NCBI GenBank assembly: GCA_003453835.1
Contig: DMMN01000345.1
Span: 475 to 8,315 of the forward strand
From: Bacteroidota bacterium
GTDB lineage: Bacteria > Bacteroidota > Ignavibacteria > UBA10030
Direction of reading: 5' to 3'
Length of the DNA stretch: 7,841 nt
The notes below the pieces were generated by a model that worked only from the letters and a program-made list of their open reading frames with translations, did no database searches and was not told the DNA's origin. Shown here one piece after another: positions 1 through 6,079 of the stretch (position 1 is its first letter; each line of letters starts with the position of its first letter). The position numbers and the translations under genes were made by a program.

Positions 1-1
1 G

Positions 2-1063
2 GTCAATCAGGAAACAAGAGTGGTACAGCTTCATGTGCCTGACGGCAAGCCTGACATCCTCCAGCAGATTGAACACGGTCTTCTTTCTATTGTCGGAGGA
101 TATGAATCACTGGGGAGATTGTATCGGGGGATCATCAGTCCGAGTCTCGAGCAGTATGTCCATCTCGGTGATGCCTCGACAATATCGGACAATCTCATCT
201 ATCGGGAAAACGAAAAGGATCCGATTCGGCATCGACCGCTGCCTAAAGATGATGGATGGGTATTCACGGAGGAGCACGCCGAAAGGGAGCTCTTTGTTGC
301 GCAAGTATTGGCCGCATCCACCAGGGTAATGAAGAACTATCATCCCCGGCTGGCCGAAAAGTGTCTCAAGATCTCAGAAGAACTTTACGGACGCATCTCT
401 GCTGCGAAGGCAATAGACAGGATAAATACGGTCGCGGAGCTGTATCTTACAACATCGAAGACAGAGTACCAAAACCTCCTTCTAGAGAATGGAGACTTGA
501 TAGCGAAGAACGTTGTGCAGTGTAGCGAAGTAATCGGCAGAGTTGTAGCAAAGCTGGAGGACGAAGAGTTTAGCCGGAGAATCGAAAAGGGAGTTCAGGA
601 GGCATTCAACGACATCGCGGCACATCAAAAGGAAAATCCTTTTGGTGTTCCCTACAAGCCGCACATTTGGGGAGCCGGATGGGGGATTCAATCGTTCGGG
701 GTCAAGCAGTTGTTTCTCCACTTGGGCTTTCCGAAGATCTTCCATTCCACATACGCCTTCAATGCTCTGAACTTCGTGTTGGGATGTCATCCGGGGGAGA
801 ATACGGCTTCATTCGCATCCGGAGTAGGAGTCCATTCCTTGACGGTCGCTTACGGCACCAATAGAGATGAATGGTCGTATATTCCCGGCGGAGTCGGAAG
901 CGGCACGGCACTGATTCGGCCGGACCTGCCCGAATTGAAAGTATGGCCCTACTTGTGGCAGCAATCGGAATACGTCATGGGAGGAGGCGCGACGGATTTC
1001 ATGCTGCTTGCGATGGCGGCGGACTATTTGTTGAACGCCGCGACTCCAAGGCCGAGACACTGA
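2..1063 (+). CDS. Glycoside hydrolase family 9 (endoglucanase-like) enzyme, C-terminal part, 5' end outside window
   Basis: GH9 enzymes are inverting beta-glucanases with an (alpha/alpha)6 barrel that usually cut cellulose or related beta-glucans outside the cell. The frame is open from base 2, so the GTG at base 20 is probably internal and 353 residues of a longer protein are visible. The helix starting DGKPDILQQIEHGL (bases 41-82) matches the segment that follows the catalytic DAGD motif in GH9; DAGD itself must lie upstream. Later landmarks are WGAGWGIQSFG (671-703), NALNFVLGCHP (761-793), YGTNRDEWSYIPGG (851-892) and WQQSEYVMGG (956-985). The Glu at 968-970 is the likely catalytic acid. 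The chain stops right after the last barrel helix (AMAADYLL), with no in-frame T9SS sorting domain. The usual GH9 HHR site reads TNR here, as I recall for a Bacteroidota subgroup. Family call is firm; substrate is unknown. Confidence 0.85.
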   Translation, partial: VNQETRVVQLHVPDGKPDILQQIEHGLLSIVGGYESLGRLYRGIISPSLEQYVHLGDASTISDNLIYRENEKDPIRHRPLPKDDGWVFTEEHAERELFVAQVLAASTRVMKNYHPRLAEKCLKISEELYGRISAAKAIDRINTVAELYLTTSKTEYQNLLLENGDLIAKNVVQCSEVIGRVVAKLEDEEFSRRIEKGVQEAFNDIAAHQKENPFGVPYKPHIWGAGWGIQSFGVKQLFLHLGFPKIFHSTYAFNALNFVLGCHPGENTASFASGVGVHSLTVAYGTNRDEWSYIPGGVGSGTALIRPDLPELKVWPYLWQQSEYVMGGGATDFMLLAMAADYLLNAATPRPRH

Positions 1064-1108
1064 TGGCCGGAAGGGTGTAGGGGTTTTCGCGGATCTGAGC
1101 GGAAGAGC

Positions 1109-1258
1109 CTACCACCGGAGCGGGAAAGCCGGTAGCACTAATTCGGCAAGGCGCTCGATTCTCACATCGTCGAGCCTGTTGTGTAGATCCTTCGTGAGAG
1201 GCACAACCGAGTGAGGCGACTCGGCTCCACATCCCACAGGAACTTTCGCTGCCGGCAT
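1109..1258 (-). CDS. Doubtful small ORF, 49 residues, unknown
   Basis: Reading the minus strand from an ATG at 1258-1256 to a TAG at 1111-1109 gives 49 residues, beginning MPAAKVPVGCGAESPHSV and ending LAELVLPAFPLRW. The frame is open further upstream, to a TGA just inside the 3' end of the T9SS remnant. There is no Shine-Dalgarno sequence before the ATG and no recognised domain. Part of it (1134-1150) resembles bases 6114-6130, which also lie inside a small minus-strand ORF. It could be a repeat-derived relic rather than a gene. Confidence 0.15.
   Translation of the reverse strand: MPAAKVPVGCGAESPHSVVPLTKDLHNRLDDVRIERLAELVLPAFPLRW
1207..1224. other. Perfect 6-bp inverted repeat (hairpin)
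   Basis: CCGAGT (1207-1212) and ACTCGG (1219-1224) are perfectly complementary around a 6-base loop. It lies between the stop of the GH9 gene and the stop of the minus-strand T9SS remnant, where a bidirectional terminator would sit. No T-tract follows on either strand, so an intrinsic terminator is not supported; it may be chance. Confidence 0.25.
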
Positions 1259-1293
1259 TTGCGTGGAATTTGCAGTCGTGTGGGCCACGTTCT

Positions 1294-1491
1294 CTATCTG
1301 AGGAGCGTGAGCTTTCGTGTTTGGATGAAATCACCCGCCGTGAGGCGATAGAAGTATACTCCCGATGAGACTCCGCCGGCATCCCAAACGACAGAGAATC
1401 TGCCCGCCGACTTTTCCCCATCGAAGAACGTTGTCACCTCGCGGCCGAGAACATCAAAGACTTTGAGCGTCGCGTGAGACTTGTATGACAT
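1294..1491 (-). pseudogene. Orphan T9SS type A C-terminal sorting domain, 5'-truncated remnant
   Basis: Minus-strand translation from 1491 to the TAG at 1296-1294 gives a textbook Por secretion (T9SS type A) C-terminal sorting domain: LKVFDVLGREVTTFFDGEK, then a Gly-rich turn with SSGVYFYRLTAGDF, and the end TRKLTLLR followed directly by the stop. Such domains sit at the C-terminus of large secreted enzymes and adhesins, carry them through the T9SS, and are then removed. Here no passenger protein precedes it: three codons before the ATG is an in-frame TGA, and the usual upstream NYPNPFNP motif is absent in all three frames up to 1625. The ATG is therefore probably an internal codon, not a true start, and the body of the gene has been lost or scrambled. 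There is no Shine-Dalgarno sequence. The natural stop and intact domain suggest fairly recent decay. Domain identity is strong; pseudogene status is inferred. Confidence 0.75.
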
Positions 1492-1502
1492 ATGGTCTCA
1501 CG
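1473..1502. repeat. 8-bp perfect inverted repeat at the T9SS remnant boundary
   Basis: CGTGAGAC (1473-1480) and GTCTCACG (1495-1502) are exact reverse complements separated by 14 bases. The left arm is inside the T9SS remnant; the right arm lies just beyond the point (about 1491) where recognisable homology stops. It may mark a rearrangement junction, act as an operator for the downstream operon (about 150 bases before its start), or be chance. Confidence 0.4.
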
Positions 1503-1555
1503 ATAGCGTGTGGCTGCTCATTGAGAGTCACCTTCTCTTCAAGGGGCTCCTTCGC

Positions 1556-1624
1556 GATGAAATTATCAGAAGGTTTCCCAAACAAGCAATCAGCAAGCGG
1601 ACGATTGCCTAGGCGCGTTTCATC
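1556..1624 (+). promoter_or_regulatory. Nested dyads, possible operator or leader RNA structure before the binding-protein gene
   Basis: An outer pair, GATGAAA (1556-1562) with TTTCATC (1618-1624), encloses an inner pair, GCAATC (1586-1591) with GATTGC (1603-1608), the latter around an 11-base loop. All arms match perfectly. The block ends 17 bases before the AGGAG ribosome-binding site at 1642-1646. As DNA, the inner dyad could be an operator; as RNA, the two stems could form a two-level leader hairpin. No riboswitch family is recognised and no promoter could be assigned, so function is inferred from position only. Confidence 0.3.
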
Positions 1625-1641
1625 TTGCCCAGACCGGGTAC

Positions 1642-1646
1642 AGGAG
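1642..1646 (+). promoter_or_regulatory. Ribosome-binding site AGGAG for the binding-protein gene
   Basis: AGGAG ends 8 bases before the ATG at 1655, a good Shine-Dalgarno spacing. It favours 1655 over the TTG at 1625, which it follows, and over the ATG at 1712, which has only a poorly spaced GAAAG before it. Confidence 0.55.
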
Positions 1647-1654
1647 CGGACTTG

Positions 1655-3016
1655 ATGTTTCTATCAGCCAATTTTCTTACTTTGGATGAGAAGAATGGGC
1701 GCCTGAAAGCTATGAAGAGTGCATTTCGTCAACATTGGGGTGCGATGTTTCTTTCGCTTGTCGCGCTCTCCTTCATCGCGGTGCAGGCCTTCTTTTCGAC
1801 GCACCGGGAGAAGGCGGTCACCGAACTCTATTTTGCCGACCGGATGACGGAAGCCCATCGTGTGCTCATCGATGAGTACAATCGATTGCATCAGGGGAAA
1901 GTCAAGGTGGTCCCCATCGATTTCCCCAATCCCGATTTCACGACGAATGAGCGGAAAGAGATTCTCGCAAGGTCCTTGAGAGGGGAAGGAGAGGGGATCG
2001 ATTTGTTTGCCGTCGATGTCATCTGGGTTCAACGATTCGAACGATGGTCCGAGCATCTCGACCCTTATTTTTCTCGGAAGGAGCTCGATGGCCTCTCTGC
2101 CGAAGGTCTGCAGACATGTTACAAAGATGGGAAGCTCGTCGCCATCCCCTTCAAACTTGCGCAAGGTGTCCTGTTGTATCGAGAAGACCTTCTCCATGCT
2201 CTCCCCGGCGGAAAACAGATGGCGGAGGAGGTTCGTCGCGGGATTACGTGGACAGAGTTTGTGAAGTTTGGTCGGAACATTCGCACGCCGAACCCGTACT
2301 ACATTTTCCCTGCCGCAGAGTACGAGGGCTTGTTGTGTCCGTTCATTGAAATCCTGCTCGGTCGCGAGGGAACGTACTTCGAGACATACGGATTCAAGTT
2401 CGACACGGAGCCGGCGCGAAAGGCACTCCGGTTTCTTGTGGACCTTGTGCAGACCTACAAGATTACTCCCGAGGCGGCCACCGCCATGACAGAGGTGTCG
2501 AGCTACGAATATTTCATTCGGCGAAACGGGATCTTCCTGAGAGGATGGACGACATACGACAAGGACTTCTCGAACGTCCCGGAGCAGAAGCGATTCGTCC
2601 GGATGGCCCCGCTCCCGCACTTCGAAGATGGAAAGCCCGCCTCGACGTTCGGAGGATGGAATCTCATGGTATCGAAGTTCAGCACGAAAAAAGAGGAGGC
2701 GATTGCATTCATCAAGTTCCTGTTGGGAAAAGAATCTCAAGAGACCATCTTTACCAAAGGCGGTTACTTCCCCGTTGTTCGGACCTTCTACGAAGAAGAG
2801 TCGTACCGGAAGAAGTTTCCCGAGCTTGCCGAGATAAGCCGGCTCCTGGCTCATGGAGTCCATCGACCGTCGCATGACAAGTACACCAAGTACTCGGAGA
2901 TCCTCGCACACTATGTGTTCCAGGCTATCCGGGGCCGGATCGATGTCGAAGATGCGCTCCGCCAGGCAACGAAAGCAATTGAATCCGAGAAGATTCTCCT
3001 CGAGCCCACGCTGTAA
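1655..3016 (+). CDS. Extracytoplasmic solute-binding protein, family 1 (sugar-type ABC binding protein), probably a sensor partner
   Basis: Family 1 binding proteins (maltose-binding-protein type) capture sugars or oligosaccharides outside the inner membrane. From the ATG at 1655 it has 453 residues, normal for the family. Residues 20-48 read as a signal peptide or anchor: charged MKSAFRQHWG, a hydrophobic stretch about 30-47, and a possible AVQA cleavage site. No lipobox Cys is present. Typical features follow: TEAHRVLIDEYNRLH (65-79), IDLFAVDVIWVQRF (115-128), GKLVAIPFKLAQGVLLYRED (159-178), an FLRGW motif (294-298), GGWNLMVS (333-340) with an EEAIAFIKFLL helix (347-357), and a GYFPVV segment (370-375). 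Start choice is open: 1655 has AGGAG, but the ATG at 1712 gives a more standard signal peptide (434 residues). No permease or ATPase gene is adjacent; a histidine kinase follows after 18 bases. This suggests a sensing rather than import role. Ligand unknown. Confidence 0.85.
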   Translation: MFLSANFLTLDEKNGRLKAMKSAFRQHWGAMFLSLVALSFIAVQAFFSTHREKAVTELYFADRMTEAHRVLIDEYNRLHQGKVKVVPIDFPNPDFTTNERKEILARSLRGEGEGIDLFAVDVIWVQRFERWSEHLDPYFSRKELDGLSAEGLQTCYKDGKLVAIPFKLAQGVLLYREDLLHALPGGKQMAEEVRRGITWTEFVKFGRNIRTPNPYYIFPAAEYEGLLCPFIEILLGREGTYFETYGFKFDTEPARKALRFLVDLVQTYKITPEAATAMTEVSSYEYFIRRNGIFLRGWTTYDKDFSNVPEQKRFVRMAPLPHFEDGKPASTFGGWNLMVSKFSTKKEEAIAFIKFLLGKESQETIFTKGGYFPVVRTFYEEESYRKKFPELAEISRLLAHGVHRPSHDKYTKYSEILAHYVFQAIRGRIDVEDALRQATKAIESEKILLEPTL

Positions 3017-3034
3017 TCCGTTTCCGCGTCAGTC

Positions 3035-4531
3035 ATGACTCTTACGAATCTCAAGACCAAAATCTCACAATACAGATTCGAGATCAATCACATCCTCGTG
3101 TTCTTTGTGGTGTTGATCTCGTTTCAAGTGTTGCTGGCGTTCTTTCAGAGCTCGCTCGTAACGAACTTTCTGAACGATGCACAACGGTGGTTCCAGAAGT
3201 ACCACGCCGAACGCGTTGCCATCGTCACTTCTGCAAGTCTTGAAAACCTGTTCGAGAATCAGCAACGGATGAGATCGGAAGGAAGGATTGACGAAGCGCA
3301 GATGATCTCCTCCGTGAACGTCATCTTCAAACAACTCGTGTTGCAGCGAAGCATCGAAGAGATCTCGTTGATCCTCCTGAAGGACGGCAGGACGTATCTC
3401 GTCGGGAACGGTCGGCAGATGAACGACTTCTTCAACGGAACGCTTCGTCCGTACGAGCCTCAGGGGCCGGGAGGCGCGAGCGCCGGGGTCACGTACTTCG
3501 CTTCCGTGAAGGAGGAAATGCTGCGGAGCGAGAAGATCCTCAGCACGGTCATCGACCAGAAAACGTTCAATGTCCTCGTCCCTTTTGTGCCGTATGGAGA
3601 GCATGTCGGCGTGCTGTACATTCGAATCTCTCCCGATTTTACCCTCTTGACGGATGAGGTCCAGTCGAACTTCGACAGGGTTTCGTTCGCTTTTTCCGCC
3701 CTCGTGTTTGTCGGGCTGATTATTATGTACATCGTCTCATCCGGCGCGGTGAAGGAACGGAACGAAGCGCGGGAACGGCTGTTCGTGGAGCACCAGGCGA
3801 ATCTGGAAAAACAAATTCGGCTCGAAAAAGAGTCGATCTTTACCAAACGCATCTACCACACGCACCACAAAGCCGAGAAGATCATGGGCTTTATCAAGAA
3901 CGACGTGCGGATGATGAACTCTGAAACTTTGGAGGAGACCAAAAGCCGGGTGATCGCATACTCCAACTTCATCTCGAGGATCATCTACGACATGAAGTGG
4001 TACGATCAGGATATCAATACGATCATCAATCCGGTGTTTCATTCGAATATCAACGCTATCATCGAGTTCATCGTCCGGAACGTGTTCTTGAGGATCTCCA
4101 GCAGAAACGACATGTTCTCGTTCAAGTTCGATCTCGACCCGCGCATGCCTGCGGTTCCGGTCAACGAGTTCATCATCTGGGAGATTCTGGAGCCCCTCAT
4201 TCAGAACAGCATCGACCACGGCGACCGGAACGCCTTGACGATCTCGATTTCCACCCGCTATGACCAGGCGGCCAACGTCTCAGCCGTCCGCATCTCTGAT
4301 AACGGCGTTGGGATTCCCGAGGAGTTGCTCAAACTTGATCCGAAGGGAGTCAAACGCATTTTTGGAGAAAAGGAGACGACGGGATCGAATATCGGCGCTC
4401 ATCTGGGGTACGGATGTTACATCGCCTATCAGATGGCCGCCGGGAAGTGCGGTTGGGAGCTCGATGCCGACAATCTCCGGGAAGGCGGTTGTTGTTTCAC
4501 GATCACGATTCACCACAGAGGCACGCCATGA
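3035..4531 (+). CDS. Membrane sensor histidine kinase with unusual histidine region
   Basis: A 498-residue sensor kinase of the inner membrane. A first transmembrane helix (about 19-38), an extracytoplasmic domain of some 175 residues (about 40-213) and a second helix (about 217-237) are followed by a charged coiled coil (about 238-270) without an obvious HAMP domain. The C-terminal HATPase domain is complete: N box EPLIQNSIDHG (386-396), G1 box DNGVGI (422-427), F box around F443, and G2 box GAHLGYG (454-460). The expected H box is not canonical; the segment YHTHHKAEKIMGFIKND (274-290) holds three histidines (275, 277, 278) and is the likely phosphorylation region, but the usual H-E/D-x-x-x-P/N pattern is missing. 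It starts 18 bases after the binding-protein gene, without a Shine-Dalgarno sequence, and its stop overlaps the regulator's ATG. It probably reads the binding protein's ligand state and phosphorylates that regulator (inference). Confidence 0.88.
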   Translation: MTLTNLKTKISQYRFEINHILVFFVVLISFQVLLAFFQSSLVTNFLNDAQRWFQKYHAERVAIVTSASLENLFENQQRMRSEGRIDEAQMISSVNVIFKQLVLQRSIEEISLILLKDGRTYLVGNGRQMNDFFNGTLRPYEPQGPGGASAGVTYFASVKEEMLRSEKILSTVIDQKTFNVLVPFVPYGEHVGVLYIRISPDFTLLTDEVQSNFDRVSFAFSALVFVGLIIMYIVSSGAVKERNEARERLFVEHQANLEKQIRLEKESIFTKRIYHTHHKAEKIMGFIKNDVRMMNSETLEETKSRVIAYSNFISRIIYDMKWYDQDINTIINPVFHSNINAIIEFIVRNVFLRISSRNDMFSFKFDLDPRMPAVPVNEFIIWEILEPLIQNSIDHGDRNALTISISTRYDQAANVSAVRISDNGVGIPEELLKLDPKGVKRIFGEKETTGSNIGAHLGYGCYIAYQMAAGKCGWELDADNLREGGCCFTITIHHRGTP

Positions 4532-5985
4532 ATATCGCGACGCCGATTCAAATCCTCCTTGTCGAGGATGAAGACTTTGATGTTGCGCGGGTGCGGAATA
4601 CCGTGAAGCTCTTTGCTTCACGCATCCGAATCGCAGATGTCGTTTCGAACGGGAACCCAGCGCTGGATCTCTTGAACAGTAAGCCCGACAAATACGACAT
4701 CGTGATTCTTGATTTCCAGATCTCCGGCGGATTGCGCGGGGAAGAGCTTATCCAGAGAATCAAAGAGCTCGACCCCCTCGTCCAGATCATCGTCATCACC
4801 AAAATGACCATCAACATGACGGATCTGGAGTTCGCCAGTAGCCTGCTGAAGGCTGGTGCATTTTGGTATTGCACGAAATATCCGGGGAACATCGAAGAGT
4901 ATGTCTATCAACCGACTGACTTCATCCTCAGTATCTTCAACGCATTCGAGAAGAAACGATTGGAAAAACAACGGCTGCGATCGGATAAACGGTTGATGAA
5001 GAACATCGAAGCGCTGCTCGACGCAAAAGCGATCCTTGGCGAATCGAAACCGATGCAGCAGCTCAAAGAGGCGATAGAAAAATATGCGCGCAGCGACGCG
5101 AATATTCTCGTCATGGGTGCGTCCGGGACGGGCAAAGAGCTTGTGGCTTGGAATATCCATCTGAAGAGCAAACGGAGATTCGAATCGTTCGTGCCGATCA
5201 ATTGCGGCGGCATACCGCAGGGATTGGTCGAGAGCGAGTTGTTCGGCTACGAGAAGGGCTCTTTTACGGGCGCCAGCGCGCCGAAGCTGGGCTTGTTCGA
5301 AGTGGCGAACAACGGAACGGTCTTCCTGGATGAAGTCTCGGAGCTTCCTCCTCAGGCTCAGGTGAAACTCCTGCGGGTCCTCCAGGAAGGCGAGATCGAA
5401 AAAATCGGCCGAAAGAGCAGCGTCGCGGTTAATGTCCGGCTGATCGCCGCGACGAACAAGGATCTCTCGAAGGAAGTGAACGAGGGGAGATTCAGAGAAG
5501 ATCTGTACTACCGGCTCAGCGTCGTTCCTCTGGAACTTGTTCCTCTGAGGCAGCGGGGCGAAGATATCTTGCTCCTCTTCGATCATTTCCTGACCTATTT
5601 CAGCGCCGACCTCAACATTCCGGTTCCCGAGGTCGATCCGAAGGCGAGGGAGATCCTCCTCAACTACAAATGGCCCGGCAATGTCCGTGAGCTCAGAAAC
5701 GTCGTCCAGCGTCTCGTGTTGGATTCCGAAGGGCGGATTTCGGCAAAAGACGTGAGCCATCCGATGATTCTGAGGAGTCCGCTTTACAAAGAGGAGCTCG
5801 CGAGCCTGAAGGAATTCGGTAACGGTCAGGTCTTGCCTCTCCGGGAAATGGAGAGGATTTTCCGCACCAACTACTTCCGGTATGTTCGCAGCATCTCAAG
5901 TTCCGATTCGAACGCGGCAGAGAAGCTCGGGCTGGCGCCGTCCAACTTCTTCCGAATGTGCAAGGAGCTGGGTCTCAAGCCATGA
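4528..5985 (+). CDS. NtrC-family sigma-54-dependent response regulator
   Basis: A 485-residue regulator with three domains. The receiver (about 6-130) has the acidic pocket E13/D14, phospho-acceptor D62 in VILDFQ, T91 and K117. The AAA+ domain (about 168-395) has Walker A GASGTGKE (197-204), the sigma-54 contact loop GSFTGA (244-249), Walker B VFLDE (265-269) and FREDLYYRL (322-330) with arginines typical of the family, then WPGNVREL (382-389). A Fis-type helix-turn-helix ends the protein (about 462-483, AAEKLGLAPSNFFRMCKE). When phosphorylated such proteins oligomerise, bind enhancers and use ATP to open sigma-54 promoters. The start is the ATG overlapping the kinase stop as ATGA, with GAGG six bases before it; the frame is open further upstream (GTG-type start near 4414), but that lies inside the kinase. 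Two small departures: Ala198 replaces the usual acidic Walker A residue, and Ser245 replaces Ala in GAFTGA. Confidence 0.93.
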   Translation: MNIATPIQILLVEDEDFDVARVRNTVKLFASRIRIADVVSNGNPALDLLNSKPDKYDIVILDFQISGGLRGEELIQRIKELDPLVQIIVITKMTINMTDLEFASSLLKAGAFWYCTKYPGNIEEYVYQPTDFILSIFNAFEKKRLEKQRLRSDKRLMKNIEALLDAKAILGESKPMQQLKEAIEKYARSDANILVMGASGTGKELVAWNIHLKSKRRFESFVPINCGGIPQGLVESELFGYEKGSFTGASAPKLGLFEVANNGTVFLDEVSELPPQAQVKLLRVLQEGEIEKIGRKSSVAVNVRLIAATNKDLSKEVNEGRFREDLYYRLSVVPLELVPLRQRGEDILLLFDHFLTYFSADLNIPVPEVDPKAREILLNYKWPGNVRELRNVVQRLVLDSEGRISAKDVSHPMILRSPLYKEELASLKEFGNGQVLPLREMERIFRTNYFRYVRSISSSDSNAAEKLGLAPSNFFRMCKELGLKP

Positions 5986-5998
5986 TGAGATGGGAGAT

Positions 5999-6015
5999 AG
6001 TGCGGAATGGGCACT
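5999..6015 (+). terminator. Weak hairpin after the regulator gene
   Basis: AGTGC (5999-6003) pairs with GCACT (6011-6015) around a 7-base loop, 13 bases after the regulator's stop. Only CTTGG follows, not a T-tract, so termination here is doubtful. Confidence 0.2.
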
Positions 6016-6048
6016 CTTGGCCTCAATTCTCGTTCATTCTGTCCCCTG

Positions 6049-6079
6049 TTGCCTTTCATTCTGAACTGCCGTAGCTTTG
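6049..6079 (+). promoter_or_regulatory. glgP: Candidate Bacteroidota-type promoter for the phosphorylase gene
   Basis: TTG (6049-6051) is followed after 20 bases by TAGCTTTG (6072-6079), matching the Bacteroidota housekeeping consensus (TTTG/TTG at -33, TAnnTTTG at -7). Transcription would start near 6086, giving a leader of about 135 bases before the ATG at 6221. It overlaps the small minus-strand ORF 6056-6142, so one of the two may be coincidence. The host phylum is itself inferred. Confidence 0.35.

Larger units (their letters stand above)
1064..1654. other. Gene-poor interval between GH9 gene and sensory operon
   Basis: About 590 bases carry no intact gene on either strand. The only recognisable coding material is the T9SS sorting-domain remnant at 1294-1491 (minus). 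The rest holds a doubtful 49-codon minus-strand ORF (1109-1258), a 6-bp hairpin (1207-1224), an 8-bp inverted repeat (1473-1502) and nested dyads before the binding-protein gene (1556-1624). I saw no tRNA, no IS ends and no clear sigma-70, Bacteroidota-type (TAnnTTTG) or sigma-54 (GG-N10-GC) promoter. The 140-codon minus ORF at 999-1421 is out of frame with the T9SS remnant and has no protein-like features. The interval looks like a decayed gene plus the operon's control region. Confidence 0.6.

Noticed and set aside
999..1421. A 140-codon minus-strand frame overlapping the GH9 end and the T9SS remnant
   Set aside because: It is out of frame with the genuine T9SS domain and has low-complexity, Ser/Arg-rich content typical of a shadow frame.
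1064..1654. Sigma-54 (-24/-12) promoter upstream of the sensory operon
   Set aside because: Near-matches such as TGGCTG near 1511 and GGGGCTCCTTCGC near 1543 have the wrong spacing or lack the GC element.
1664..2911. A 415-codon open frame on the minus strand
   Set aside because: It is antisense to the binding-protein gene, which has clear family motifs; the minus translation has no recognisable domain. High GC at third positions explains its length.
4414..4527. Extended start for the response regulator
   Set aside because: The extra 38 residues lie inside the kinase's HATPase-coding region and resemble no receiver N-terminus; the ATG at 4528 with GAGG before it and the ATGA overlap is far better.
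4618..5760. A 380-codon open frame on the minus strand
   Set aside because: Antisense shadow of the regulator gene, whose receiver, AAA+ and Fis motifs are unmistakable on the plus strand.
6005..6025. Sigma-54 promoter-like GGGCACTCTTGG before the phosphorylase gene
   Set aside because: The -24-like part is present but no GC lies ten bases after the GG.
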